The notes below the pieces were generated by a model. It saw nothing but the letters and a program-made list of their open reading frames with translations, was not told the origin of the DNA and did no database searches. Positions 1-8,838 of a stretch of DNA of 64,000 bases are shown here, piece after piece. Position numbers and translations under genes: made by a program. The DNA comes from Acidovorax sp. Leaf191 (lineage in GTDB: Bacteria > Pseudomonadota > Gammaproteobacteria > Burkholderiales > Burkholderiaceae_C), in contig NZ_LMPT01000018.1 of the NCBI RefSeq assembly GCF_001424425.1, forward strand, positions 248,001 to 312,000, in the 5' to 3' direction. Numbering within the stretch: the first letter of the stretch is position 1; each line of letters begins with the position of its first letter.

Positions 1-692
1 CCCACGAGGCGCGGGACCTGCTGGCCGTGCAGGACTTCTTCGAAGGATGCCAGGTGCTGGGCGTGGCTGAGGTCGAGGATCAGGACTGGGTGCGGCTCAC
101 GCAGTCGCAGTTCGCGCCGGTGGACATCACGCCCGATTTCTGGATCGTGCCCACCTGGCATGAGCTGCCCGCCGAGGCCAAGCGCAGCATCCGGCTGGAC
201 CCAGGCCTGGCATTCGGCACCGGCACGCACCCCACCACGCGCATGTGCCTGCGCTGGATCGCGCGCCACGGCGTGACCGACGCGGCCCACGGCAATCCGC
301 TCGGGCGTGTGCTCGACTACGGCTGCGGCTCCGGCATCTTGGCCATCGGCACCGCCAAGTTCGGCGCGACCGAGATCGACGCGGTCGACATCGACCCCGC
401 GGCCGTGGAGTCCACCGCCCTGAATGCGGCCGCCAACGAGGTCGTGCTGCGTGCAGGCCTGCCGGACAAGGCGCAGGGCCAGTACCAGACGGTGCTGGCC
501 AACATCCTGGCCACCCCGCTGCGGGTGCTGGCACCTTTGCTGTGCGGGCACGTGGCGGCTGGCGGGCACCTGGTCCTGGCCGGTATCCTGGAGCGCCAGC
601 GCGATGAGCTCACAGAGGCGTACGCCCCCTGGGTCCAGCTGGAAGTGTCGGACACGGAAGACGGCTGGATCCTGATGACCGCCCGGCGCTGA
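1..692 (+). CDS. prmA: Ribosomal protein L11 methyltransferase PrmA (5' end outside window)
   Basis: SAM-dependent methyltransferase that methylates ribosomal protein L11 in the cytoplasm. The reading frame is open from base 3 with no start needed, so the N-terminal part (roughly 70 residues by comparison with the usual ~295) lies left of the window. Visible family signatures are the FGTGTHPTT segment before the cofactor site, the glycine-rich SAM loop LDYGCGSGILAI, the acidic VDIDP that follows strand 2, and the ANILATPL segment near the substrate pocket. The C-terminus is intact. The DUF3426 gene follows 52 bases downstream on the same strand, and a prmA/zinc-ribbon pairing is common in Burkholderiales, so co-transcription is likely. 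Confidence 0.95.
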   Translation, partial: HEARDLLAVQDFFEGCQVLGVAEVEDQDWVRLTQSQFAPVDITPDFWIVPTWHELPAEAKRSIRLDPGLAFGTGTHPTTRMCLRWIARHGVTDAAHGNPLGRVLDYGCGSGILAIGTAKFGATEIDAVDIDPAAVESTALNAAANEVVLRAGLPDKAQGQYQTVLANILATPLRVLAPLLCGHVAAGGHLVLAGILERQRDELTEAYAPWVQLEVSDTEDGWILMTARR

Positions 693-744
693 GCGTGCAG
701 CCCGCCCGTGGCAGGGCGCTATCGGCCCCTACAATCGCCCGCAG

Positions 745-2451
745 ATGAGCCAGATCACCCGTTGCCCGTCCTGCTCCACCTCGTTCAAGGTGGTGGCAGA
801 CCAATTGCGCATCTCGGAAGGGTGGGTGCGCTGCGGCCATTGCAAGGAAGTTTTCGATGCAGCGGCCCACCTGCTGCCCGCGCCGCCACCGCCTCTGCTG
901 CCCGATGTGTCCCTGACGGACGTGCGCCCGCCACCGTCACCGGTGGTGCGCAAGCCGGATATGGGCCGTGCCTGGGGCGCAGGGGCTCCGGCTTCGCCGC
1001 TCCCGGCCGCGCCTGCCAGGCCTGCGGCAACGCCATCTGCGCCGCTGTATGCAGCGCAGGATTTCTCGCTGTTCCCCGCGGATACGTCGGCCGAAGCGGG
1101 GGTTGCCGCTGGCGAGGCGCAAGGCTCCTCGGGCCTGCCTGTTTTTCCTGCCGGACCTGCGGAGCATGAAGTCCCGGAGCCGGTGCTGGCAGTGCCCGAC
1201 CCTGCCGTGCCCGCCTTCCTGGCGGCGCCAGGCCCCGCAGGCCAGCGGCCCGGCGAAGACCTTCAACTCGAACCTCTCACGCCCTTTGGCTGGCGCTCCC
1301 GCCCAGCGGGGCAGTCTCCGAAGGCACCCGCTTCGGCGGCGGACGGCGCGGCCTTGCCGGAGCCTGCCGCGCCACCACACGTGCAAACCCCGCCTTCACC
1401 GTTGCGGGTCGACGCGGCGTCTGTATCGGAGACCGCCTCCCCGGCCCTCACGTCAGCACCGGCCATGGTTCCAGGGGCTGTGCCCGCTGCAGCCGCCCGC
1501 GTTGCTGTACCCCCGGTGCCCGATGTGCCCGCAGGGTACGAATTGCCGTTCGCCGACCTGCGCGATGACGAAGAGCCGCTCGACATGCCGTCGTTCGAAT
1601 CGACAGTGCCCGCAGAGCTGACGCCCATGGGGTATCCCGCGCTGGAGTTGCCCATCCGGCCGATCGCGGCGCAGCCCTCGCCGGTCGAGACGGCCGCCAG
1701 TGCGGAAGAAGAGCGCGCAGCCACGGCCTTGCTGGTCACAGCCTCGGAGAAAGAGCGTGCGGCAGAAGGCCTGCCGCCAGTGGATTTCATTGCGCTCCCT
1801 GCGCAGCCGGCGCCGAGCGTGCAGGGGCTGGCCCTGGTGGAGGATGACTCTCCCGCCGCGGTGCTGCAGGCCAAGCCGCGCAAGAAGCCGCTGCGCGACG
1901 AGCCGGAGGATGACGAACCCGGGCCGCCTGCCGAAGAGGAGGTGAGCTTTGTCGTTGCCGCACGCCGCAAGGCGTTCTGGCGCAAGCCCGCCGTGCGTGC
2001 GGTGCTGGTGGTGATCATGCTGGTGGCCACGCTGGCGCTCGCACTGCAGGTGGCGGTGCAGGAGCGCGACCGCATCGCGGCGATGGATGCGCGGGCGCGG
2101 CCCTGGCTGATGAAGCTGTGTGCCCCGCTGCAATGCGAGATCGCGCCGCAGCGCCAGATCGCCGATGTGGTGATCGACAGTTCGTCCTTCAACAAGGCGC
2201 GGGGCGACAGCTACCAGCTCACCGTGGGCATGAAGAGCAAGGCGAGTGTTGCGCTGGCGATGCCGGCCGTGGAGCTCACATTGACCGATGCGCAGGACCA
2301 GCCAGTCCTGCGGCGGGTACTGCTGCCTGCCGACATGGGGGCGCCTGCCGAGCTGCCAGCGCGTGGCGAGTGGTCTACGGCGGTATCGGTGGTCGTGACC
2401 ACCGGGGGCGCGCGCGTGGCCGGATACCGGTTGCTGGCGTTCTACCCCTGA
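745..2451 (+). CDS. Zinc-ribbon / DUF3426 single-pass membrane protein
   Basis: Protein of 568 residues with no defined biochemical role. Residues 1-40 form an MJ0042-type zinc ribbon with two CxxC pairs (CPSC and CGHC). Residues about 45-400 are a long proline/alanine/acidic low-complexity linker. One membrane helix follows at about 417-440 (AVLVVIMLVATLALALQV), and the C-terminal ~130 residues match the DUF3426 pattern, ending ARVAGYRLLAFYP. The predicted topology puts the ribbon in the cytoplasm and DUF3426 in the periplasm. The linker is much longer than the ordered domains. A TACAAT hexamer ten bases before the ATG (730-735) could be a -10 element, but no convincing -35 is seen. Confidence 0.8.
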   Translation: MSQITRCPSCSTSFKVVADQLRISEGWVRCGHCKEVFDAAAHLLPAPPPPLLPDVSLTDVRPPPSPVVRKPDMGRAWGAGAPASPLPAAPARPAATPSAPLYAAQDFSLFPADTSAEAGVAAGEAQGSSGLPVFPAGPAEHEVPEPVLAVPDPAVPAFLAAPGPAGQRPGEDLQLEPLTPFGWRSRPAGQSPKAPASAADGAALPEPAAPPHVQTPPSPLRVDAASVSETASPALTSAPAMVPGAVPAAAARVAVPPVPDVPAGYELPFADLRDDEEPLDMPSFESTVPAELTPMGYPALELPIRPIAAQPSPVETAASAEEERAATALLVTASEKERAAEGLPPVDFIALPAQPAPSVQGLALVEDDSPAAVLQAKPRKKPLRDEPEDDEPGPPAEEEVSFVVAARRKAFWRKPAVRAVLVVIMLVATLALALQVAVQERDRIAAMDARARPWLMKLCAPLQCEIAPQRQIADVVIDSSSFNKARGDSYQLTVGMKSKASVALAMPAVELTLTDAQDQPVLRRVLLPADMGAPAELPARGEWSTAVSVVVTTGGARVAGYRLLAFYP

Positions 2452-2505
2452 GCCGAAGCAGCCCGTTGCTTCTTTCTTTCTTTTTCCCCAACCTACATCA
2501 CCGAT

Positions 2506-3402
2506 ATGGCTGCCCTTATTTGCGGTTCCCTGGCGTTCGACACCATCATGACCTTCGAGGGGCGGTTTGCCGAGCAGATCCTGCCCGACCAGTTGCATAT
2601 CCTGAATGTGTCCTTCCTGGTCCCGTCGCTGCGCCGCGACTTCGGCGGCTGCGCCGGCAACATTGCCTACAGCCTGAAGCTGCTGGGTGGTGAGCCGCTG
2701 CCCATGGCGATGCTCGGCAGCGATGGCGCCGAGTACCTGCAGCGCCTGGAGACACTGGGCATCAGCCAGCGCCATGTGGGCCAGGTGCAAGACACCTACA
2801 CGGCGCAGGCGATGATCATGACCGACCGTGACAACAACCAGATCACGGCCTTCCACCCTGGCGCCATGATGCAGGCGCATGCCAACCGTATCGAGCGCGA
2901 CGCAGGGGTGAAGGTCGGCATCATCTCGCCCGATGGACGTGACGCGATGCTGCAGCATGCGGCGCAGTTCGTGGCAGCGGGGATCCCGTTCGTCTTCGAT
3001 CCAGGCCAGGGCCTGCCCATGTTCAATGGCGAGGAGCTCACGCGCTTCGTCGAGCAGGCCACCTGGGTCACGGTGAATGACTACGAAGGCAAGATGCTGT
3101 GCGACCGCACGGGCATGACCCTGGAAGAGCTCTCGCACAAGGTGCAGGGCTTGGTGGTGACGCTGGGCGCCGAAGGCTGCGAGGTGTGGGTGGGCGGTGC
3201 CAGGACGCATGTTCCCGCGGTGGCGCCCGCGCAGGTGGTCGACCCCACCGGCTGTGGCGACGCATGGCGTGGCGCGCTGCTGTTCGGCCTGGAAAAGGGC
3301 TGGCCGCTCGTGCGCTGCGCAGAGCTGGGCAATCGTGTGGGCGCGCTCAAGATCGCGCAGCGCGGTCCGCAGAACTACACGCTCGACTTCCAGCCGCAGT
3401 GA
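2506..3402 (+). CDS. PfkB/ribokinase-family sugar or nucleoside kinase
   Basis: Cytoplasmic kinase of 298 residues in the PfkB superfamily. The N-terminal part has the substrate-side glycines in the GGCAGNIAYSLKLLGG segment. The C-terminal signature VDPTGCGDAWRGALLFG contains the anion-hole GxGD and catalytic aspartate that transfer the ATP phosphate. Related betaproteobacterial proteins are usually annotated adenosine kinase or carbohydrate kinase, but the sequence alone does not fix the substrate. The gene stands 54 bases after the DUF3426 gene, separated by a pyrimidine-rich stretch, with no obvious strong ribosome-binding site. It converges on the histone-like gene. Confidence 0.85.
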   Translation: MAALICGSLAFDTIMTFEGRFAEQILPDQLHILNVSFLVPSLRRDFGGCAGNIAYSLKLLGGEPLPMAMLGSDGAEYLQRLETLGISQRHVGQVQDTYTAQAMIMTDRDNNQITAFHPGAMMQAHANRIERDAGVKVGIISPDGRDAMLQHAAQFVAAGIPFVFDPGQGLPMFNGEELTRFVEQATWVTVNDYEGKMLCDRTGMTLEELSHKVQGLVVTLGAEGCEVWVGGARTHVPAVAPAQVVDPTGCGDAWRGALLFGLEKGWPLVRCAELGNRVGALKIAQRGPQNYTLDFQPQ

Positions 3403-3593
3403 TGCAGCAAGGCCTGCGGCGGATCGGTCTGCACTGATCGGCGCTGCGGCGGCTGACTCAGGGATTGGCGTCGCGCAGGGCCTTGTGCTTGGGTGTAGCC
3501 TTGTGCGCACGGCTTGTGCAAAGTTGCGTGCAGCTCCTGAACCGAGCCACGCCAGGCGCCCTGCCAATCCTCTCGCCCGACTGCGCGCGGGCA

Positions 3594-3622
3594 TAAAAAA
3601 ACCCGGTGCACAGGCACCGGGT
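3594..3622 (-). terminator. Rho-independent terminator of the histone-like gene
   Basis: A 9-bp perfect stem (ACCCGGTGC / GCACCGGGT, loop ACAG) is followed, reading the minus strand, by a run of seven T. It lies about 20 bases past the stop of the histone H1-like gene and is oriented to end that transcript. Confidence 0.85.
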
Positions 3623-3643
3623 CGAGGGCGTCATGCGCCTGTA

Positions 3644-4252
3644 TCAGGGCTTGTTGCCCGTAGGGAATGGCCAGGCTGCCTGAGGGTTCAGCGTGGTCTG
3701 TGCAGCAGGCGCTGCGGCCGCAGGGGCAGGGGCCTTGGGCGCTTTCTTGGCGGGCGAAGCCTTCTTGGCAGCAGGGGCTGCCTTCTTGGCGGCGGGTGCT
3801 GCCTTCTTCGCTACCGTTGCCTTCTTGGCGGGAGCGGCCTTCTTGGCGGGTGCTGCTGCCTTTTTGGCAGGAGCGGCCTTCTTGGCGGGTGCTGCCTTCT
3901 TGGCGGGCGCAGCCTTCTTCGCTGCTACTGCCTTCTTGGCGGGAGCGGCCTTCTTGGCTGGTGCTGCCTTCTTGGCGGGCGCAGCCTTCTTCGCTGCTAC
4001 TGCCTTCTTGGCGGGAGCGGCCTTCTTGGCGGGAGCGGCCTTCTTGGCTGGTGCTGCCTTCTTGGCGGGCGCAGCCTTCTTTGCTGCTACTGCCTTCTTG
4101 GCGGGAGCGGCCTTCTTGGCGGGTGCTGCCTTCTTGGCGGGCGCAGCCTTCTTGGCCGGTGCTGCCTTCTTTGCTGCTACTGCCTTCTTGGCAGGAGCGG
4201 CCTTCTTCGCGGGGGCTGCCTTCTTAGCAGCGGTCTTTTTCGCAGTTGCCAT
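3644..4252 (-). CDS. Histone H1-like lysine/alanine-repeat DNA-binding protein
   Basis: Very basic protein of about 202 residues built almost wholly from KKAAPA, KKAVAA and KKAAPAAK repeats, resembling the C-terminal tail of eukaryotic histone H1 and the bacterial AlgP and Bordetella BpH families. Such proteins bind DNA non-specifically and compact or regulate it. Only about 25 C-terminal residues, ending in a WPFPTGNKP-like tail, depart from the repeat. Two ATGs are adjacent. The second is chosen because the AAGGAG ribosome-binding site is 6 bases from it and only 3 from the first. The gene has its own terminator and sits downstream of nrdB. Repeat number may vary between strains, since the DNA repeat units are nearly identical. 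Confidence 0.85.
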   Translation of the reverse strand: MATAKKTAAKKAAPAKKAAPAKKAVAAKKAAPAKKAAPAKKAAPAKKAAPAKKAVAAKKAAPAKKAAPAKKAAPAKKAAPAKKAVAAKKAAPAKKAAPAKKAAPAKKAVAAKKAAPAKKAAPAKKAAPAKKAAAPAKKAAPAKKATVAKKAAPAAKKAAPAAKKASPAKKAPKAPAPAAAAPAAQTTLNPQAAWPFPTGNKP

Positions 4253-4436
4253 CATGTTCTCCTTGGGTCAATTTGCAAAGAGCACTTCCTGTCTTCAATG
4301 GACAAGAAGCGATCCATGGAGATGGAGGTCGACCCCATCCCCATGAACACGGGAACGCTCCACACGGCAATGCTCTGGGGCGCTGTCGGTGTGGTGCGTG
4401 GTGTAGATATCCATGGTGGTGCAATGCTAAAAAGTG

Positions 4437-5636
4437 CTAGTCCCAGGACAGCGCACCACCAGACTGGTATTCAATAACCCGGGTCTCGAAGAAGTTGCGT
4501 TCCTTCTTGAGGTCGATCATCTCGCTCATCCACGGGAACGGGTTTTCTTCATTGGGGAACAGCGTCTCCAGGCCGATCTGCGTGGCGCGGCGGTTGGCGA
4601 TGTAGCGCAGGTAGCCCTTGAACATCGACGCATTCATGCCCAGCACGCCACGCGGCATGGTGTCTTCGGCGTAGCGGTATTCCAGTTCGACGGCCTTCAT
4701 GAACAGCGCGTTGATCTCGGCCTTGAACTCGGCGGTCCACAGGTGCGGGTTCTCCAGCTTGAGCTGGTTGATCAGGTCGATGCCGAAGTTGCAGTGCATC
4801 GACTCGTCGCGCAGGATGTACTGGTACTGCTCTGCAGCGCCGGTCATCTTGTTCTGGCGGCCCAGCGCCAGGATCTGCGTGAAGCCGACGTAGAAGAACA
4901 GGCCCTCCATCAGGCAGGCGAACACGATCAGCGACTTGAGCAGCGTCTGGTCGGTCTCGAACGTGCCGGTGTGGAAGTTGGGGTCCATGATCGCTTCGAT
5001 GAAGGGGATCAGGAACTGGTCCTTGTCGCGGATCGACGGCACTTCCAGGTAGGCGTTGAAGATCTCGCCTTCATCGAGGCCGAGCGACTCCACGATGTAC
5101 TGGTAGGCGTGGGTGTGGATCGCTTCCTCGAACGCCTGGCGCAGCAGGAACTGGCGGCACTCGGGGGCGGTGATGTGGCGGTACGTGCCCAGCACGATGT
5201 TGTTGGCAGCCAGCGAGTCGGCGGTCACGAAGAAGCCGAGGTTGCGCTTGATGATGCGGCGCTCGTCTTCGGTCAGGCCGTTCGGGTCTTTCCACAACGC
5301 GATGTCGCGCGTCATGTTCACTTCCTGCGGCATCCAGTGGTTGGCGCAGGTGGCGAGGTACTTTTCCCACGCCCACTTGTACTTGAACGGGACCAGCTGG
5401 TTGACGTCGGTCTGGCCGTTGATGATGCGCTTGTCGGCGGCATTCACGCGGCGGTGCGTGGCAGCGGCTGCAGGAGTTGCCTGGGGGGCTGCGGATGCAA
5501 TCATCGACGCGTGGACGTCCTGCAGTGAGGGGGTCTGGAAAGACAGGGGCGGCTGCTCCGCCGGGTGGCTTTTGTTCAGTCCACCGTCCAGTTGATTTTG
5601 CGATGAGGGCTTGACTTCTTCGTCCCAGGACAACAT
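4437..5636 (-). CDS. nrdB: Ribonucleoside-diphosphate reductase beta subunit (class Ia)
   Basis: Small subunit of aerobic ribonucleotide reductase, which houses the di-iron/tyrosyl-radical cofactor and partners with NrdA. Of 399 residues, the iron ligands are recognisable: Asp in VTADSLAAN, Glu/His in [11 protein letters not shown], and Glu/His in RDESMHCNF. The Tyr four residues after the first His is the expected radical tyrosine, so this is not a Tyr-less class Ic protein. The C-terminal tail (SGGALSWD) is the family's NrdA-docking peptide. The start is set at MLSWDEEV because upstream codons look non-coding. The N-terminus repeats LSWD, the same tetrapeptide that ends the protein. It lies 135 bases after nrdA and is presumably co-transcribed from the NrdR-controlled promoter. 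Confidence 0.95.
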   Translation of the reverse strand: MLSWDEEVKPSSQNQLDGGLNKSHPAEQPPLSFQTPSLQDVHASMIASAAPQATPAAAATHRRVNAADKRIINGQTDVNQLVPFKYKWAWEKYLATCANHWMPQEVNMTRDIALWKDPNGLTEDERRIIKRNLGFFVTADSLAANNIVLGTYRHITAPECRQFLLRQAFEEAIHTHAYQYIVESLGLDEGEIFNAYLEVPSIRDKDQFLIPFIEAIMDPNFHTGTFETDQTLLKSLIVFACLMEGLFFYVGFTQILALGRQNKMTGAAEQYQYILRDESMHCNFGIDLINQLKLENPHLWTAEFKAEINALFMKAVELEYRYAEDTMPRGVLGMNASMFKGYLRYIANRRATQIGLETLFPNEENPFPWMSEMIDLKKERNFFETRVIEYQSGGALSWD

Positions 5637-5730
5637 AGATTTTCCAGTGTTCGGATTATGAAAGCAGTGCTGCAAAAAGGAAAGCACTGCAGCGTTGTGC
5701 AGCAACGATTTGTTGCTTCACAGCACCGGA

Positions 5731-5760
5731 GCAGCGTGCATTGAACGCGATGCACGCTGC
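5731..5760. other. Perfect 11-bp hairpin between nrdA and nrdB
   Basis: GCAGCGTGCAT and ATGCACGCTGC flank an 8-base loop. No T-run follows on the minus strand, so it is not a standard terminator. Its place between two co-oriented genes suggests an mRNA stability or processing element that could set the NrdA:NrdB ratio. That role is inference. Confidence 0.45.
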
Positions 5761-5771
5761 TTCGTAGGACC

Positions 5772-8714
5772 TTACTGACAGGCCTCGCAGCTGACGTCGT
5801 CGATCGCGGTGAACTGAACGTCCGTGGCGGGCCGTGCCGCGGCCTGCGCAGAAGCTGCAGTGGCTGCTGCTTCCGACGCGCCGGGCTTGGATGGAGCGGC
5901 TGCAGAAGCCTGCTGCGAACCACCCTCGTTGCCGGACGACACGGCGTTGAGCTGGCGTGTGTTCACGGTGCTCATCTCGACGTGCGTGGCGCTTTGCGTG
6001 CGCAGGTAGTACGTGGTCTTGAGGCCACGGATCCACGCCAGCTTGTAGGTGTCGTCGAGCTTCTTGCCCGATGCGCCGGCCATGTAGATGTTCAGGCTCT
6101 GAGCCTGGTCGATCCACTTCTGGCGGCGCGATGCGGCTTCCACCAGCCACTGCGCCTCGACCTCGAAGGCGGTGGAGTACAGCGCCTTGATGTCGGCCGG
6201 CACGCGGTCGATGGGGTGCAGCGATCCCTTGAAGTGCTTGAGGTCCATGATCATCACGTCGTCCCACAGGCCCAGGCGCTTGAGGTCGCGCACCAGACCG
6301 CCGTTGATGACGGTGAACTCACCGGACAGGTTGGACTTGACCGACAGGTTGCCGAACGAGGGCTCGATCGATGCATCCACGCCGATGATGTTGGAGATGG
6401 TGGCGGTGGGAGCGATGGCCACGCAGTTCGAATTGCGCATGCCGTCCTGCGCGATCTTCTTGCGCAGGGCGTCCCAGTCGAGCGTGGACGAGCGGTCCAC
6501 GTCCACATAGCCGCCACGGGCCTCGGACAGCATGTCCAGCGTGTCGAAAGGCAGGATGCCGCGGTCCCACAGCGAGCCCTTGTAGCTGGTGTACTGGCCG
6601 CGTTCGCGGGCCAGTTCGGTCGACGCCCAGTAGGCGTAGTAGCAGATGGCTTCCATCGACTTGTCGGCAAACTCCACGGCCTGCTGCGACGCGTAGGGGA
6701 TGCGCAGTTCGTACAGGCTGTCCTGGAAGGCCATCAGGCCCAGGCCCACAGGGCGGTGGCGCATGTTGGAGTCGCGGGCCTTGGGTACTGCGTAGTAGTT
6801 GATGTCGATCACGTTGTCCAGCATGCGCATGGCCACGGTGATGGTCTTCTTGAGCTTGTCGTGGTCGATCTGACCATCCTTCAAGTGCTGCAGCAGGTTG
6901 ACCGAGCCGAGGTTGCACACGGCGGTTTCGGTGTCGCTGGTGTTCAGCGTGATCTCGGTGCACAGGTTGGACGAGTGCACCACGCCGGCGTGCTGCTGGG
7001 GCGAGCGCACGTTGCAGGCATCCTTGAAGGTGATCCAGGGATGGCCGGTCTCGAACAGCATGGTCAGCATCTTGCGCCACATGTCGGTGGCCTGCACCGT
7101 CTTGGAGGGCTTGATCTCGCCGCGCGCAGCCTTCTGTTCGTAGGCCACGTAGGCCTTCTCGAACGCGGTGCCGAACAGGTCGTGCAGGTCGGGCACGTCG
7201 GAAGGCGAGAACAGGGTCCAGGTGCCCTTTTCCATCACGCGGCGCATGAACAGGTCGGGGATCCAGTTGGCCGTGTTCATGTCGTGCGTGCGGCGGCGGT
7301 CGTCGCCGGTGTTCTTGCGCAGCTCCAGGAACTCTTCGATATCGAGGTGCCAGGTTTCCAGGTACGTGCAGACAGCGCCCTTGCGCTTGCCGCCCTGGTT
7401 CACGGCCACGGCCGTGTCGTTGACCACCTTGAGGAAGGGCACCACGCCCTGCGATTCGCCGTTCGTTCCCTTGATGTGCGAGCCGAGGGCGCGCACGCGG
7501 GTCCAGTCGTTGCCCAGGCCGCCGGCAAACTTGGACAGCAGCGCGTTCTCCTTGATGGAGTCGTAGATGCCTTCCAGGTGGTCGGGCACCGTGGTCAGGT
7601 AGCACGAGGACAGTTGCGAGCGCAGCGTGCCGCTGTTGAACAGCGTGGGCGTGCTGGACATGAAGTCGAAGCTCGAGAGCACTTCATAGAACTCGATGGC
7701 GCGGGCTTCGCGGTCGGATTCGTTGAGCGACAGGCCCATGGCCACGCGCATGAAGAAGCACTGGGGCAGCTCGATGCGGGTCTTGCGCACGTGCAGGAAG
7801 TAGCGGTCGTACAGGGTCTGCAGGCCCAGGTAGTCGAACTGCAGGTCGCGGTCGGCCTTGAGGGCGGCGCCCAGGCGGGCCAGGTCGAACGTCAGCAGGC
7901 GCTCGTCCAGCAGTTCGTTGTCCACGCCCTTCTGGATGAATTGGGGGAAGTACTCGACGTACGCCTGGCCCATGTCGGCCTGGGCCACTTCCTTGTCCAG
8001 CACCTCGCGCACGATGGTGTGCAGCAGCAGGCGGGCGGTGGCGTAGGTGTAGTCAGGGTCTTTTTCGATCAGCGTGCGCGCGGCCAGGATGGAAGCCTTG
8101 TAGACCTCGTCCATGGGGACGCCGTCGTACAGGTTGCGCATGGTTTCGGCAACGATGGGGTCGGCCTTGATGTCCGCGCCCAGGTTCACGCAGGCCGATT
8201 CGATCAGGCCCTGCAGGCGGTTCAGGTCCAGCGCCACGCGCTTGTCGCCATCCATCACATGCAGCAGCGGTGCCGCTGGCACAGCGGCCTGTTGCTCGGT
8301 GTGGCGGGCACGCTCCTGCGTGCGGCGCTCGCGGTAGAGCACATAGGCGCGGGCGATCTCATGGTGGCCGCCGCGCATCAGGCCCAGCTCGACCTGGTCC
8401 TGCACGTCTTCGATGTGGAAGGTGCCGCCAGCGGGGCGCGAACGCACCAGCGCGCGCACGACGTTCTGCGTCAGCGTGTCCACGACTTCGCGCACGCTGG
8501 CAGAGGCTGCGCCCTGGGTGCCGTGCACTGCAAGAAAGGCCTTCATCATCGCCACCGCGATTTTCTGGGGCTCGAAGGGCACCACCGCGCCGTTGCGGCG
8601 GATGATCTGGTAGTGCGGGAGCGATTGGGTGGCGGCCACTGGCGCTGCCTGGGATGCGGGCGCATCGACCGTGGCGGAGTGGGGGGTGACAGGCGTGTTC
8701 AAAGCAGCTTGCAT
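5772..8714 (-). CDS. nrdA: Ribonucleoside-diphosphate reductase alpha subunit (class Ia)
   Basis: Catalytic and allosteric subunit, reducing ribonucleoside diphosphates to deoxyribonucleotides. It has 980 residues, about 220 more than the E. coli enzyme. Residues ~35-135 are an ATP-cone starting IIRRNGAVVPFEPQKIAVAM, and a second cone-like segment follows at ~150-250, which accounts for part of the extra length. Active-site pieces are the SSCYLTT cysteine, the SNLCTEITLN loop with catalytic Cys/Glu, and CNLGSVNL with the partner cysteine. The C-terminus carries the CEAC shuttle pair, reached through an unusually long Ala/Ser/Gln-rich tail of about 55 residues. It is first in an operon with nrdB, behind a promoter overlapped by NrdR boxes. 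Confidence 0.96.
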   Translation of the reverse strand: MQAALNTPVTPHSATVDAPASQAAPVAATQSLPHYQIIRRNGAVVPFEPQKIAVAMMKAFLAVHGTQGAASASVREVVDTLTQNVVRALVRSRPAGGTFHIEDVQDQVELGLMRGGHHEIARAYVLYRERRTQERARHTEQQAAVPAAPLLHVMDGDKRVALDLNRLQGLIESACVNLGADIKADPIVAETMRNLYDGVPMDEVYKASILAARTLIEKDPDYTYATARLLLHTIVREVLDKEVAQADMGQAYVEYFPQFIQKGVDNELLDERLLTFDLARLGAALKADRDLQFDYLGLQTLYDRYFLHVRKTRIELPQCFFMRVAMGLSLNESDREARAIEFYEVLSSFDFMSSTPTLFNSGTLRSQLSSCYLTTVPDHLEGIYDSIKENALLSKFAGGLGNDWTRVRALGSHIKGTNGESQGVVPFLKVVNDTAVAVNQGGKRKGAVCTYLETWHLDIEEFLELRKNTGDDRRRTHDMNTANWIPDLFMRRVMEKGTWTLFSPSDVPDLHDLFGTAFEKAYVAYEQKAARGEIKPSKTVQATDMWRKMLTMLFETGHPWITFKDACNVRSPQQHAGVVHSSNLCTEITLNTSDTETAVCNLGSVNLLQHLKDGQIDHDKLKKTITVAMRMLDNVIDINYYAVPKARDSNMRHRPVGLGLMAFQDSLYELRIPYASQQAVEFADKSMEAICYYAYWASTELARERGQYTSYKGSLWDRGILPFDTLDMLSEARGGYVDVDRSSTLDWDALRKKIAQDGMRNSNCVAIAPTATISNIIGVDASIEPSFGNLSVKSNLSGEFTVINGGLVRDLKRLGLWDDVMIMDLKHFKGSLHPIDRVPADIKALYSTAFEVEAQWLVEAASRRQKWIDQAQSLNIYMAGASGKKLDDTYKLAWIRGLKTTYYLRTQSATHVEMSTVNTRQLNAVSSGNEGGSQQASAAAPSKPGASEAAATAASAQAAARPATDVQFTAIDDVSCEACQ

Positions 8715-8806
8715 GGGTGTCCTCTTCTATGGGCTGTCTGGGGTGTGATGCTCGGCTGGGAATGCAGCCGGGCCGGGAGATCGGTGTGCCGGGCTTTGGG
8801 GTGGGC

Positions 8807-8822
8807 ACACTATATATGGTGT
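8807..8822 (-). promoter_or_regulatory. NrdR box 1, overlapping the nrdA -10 element
   Basis: ACACTATATATGGTGT is a near-palindrome fitting the NrdR box consensus. On the minus strand it contains the candidate -10 (TATAGT, 8809-8814). Occupancy by the ATP/dATP-sensing repressor NrdR would block nrdAB transcription. Confidence 0.85.
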
Positions 8823-8837
8823 GTCTCGTGCGTTCAA
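8809..8837 (-). promoter_or_regulatory. Sigma-70 promoter of nrdAB
   Basis: On the minus strand TTGAAC (8832-8837) and TATAGT (8809-8814) are separated by exactly 17 bases. This places a transcription start near 8802, about 90 bases before the nrdA ATG. Box 1 covers the -10 and box 2 sits just upstream of the -35. Confidence 0.7.
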
Positions 8838-8838
8838 G

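Noticed and set aside
1453-3594. A 713-codon minus-strand frame over the DUF3426 and PfkB genes
   Set aside because: It spans two well-supported plus-strand genes, has no domain and shows the usual Arg/His/Gln-rich shadow composition.
3693-4346. A plus-strand frame encoding FLAGAAFLAGAA repeats, resembling a hydrophobic repeat protein
   Set aside because: It is the reverse-strand reading of the histone-like KKAAPA repeats, and lacks a ribosome-binding site. The minus-strand gene has a binding site and terminator.
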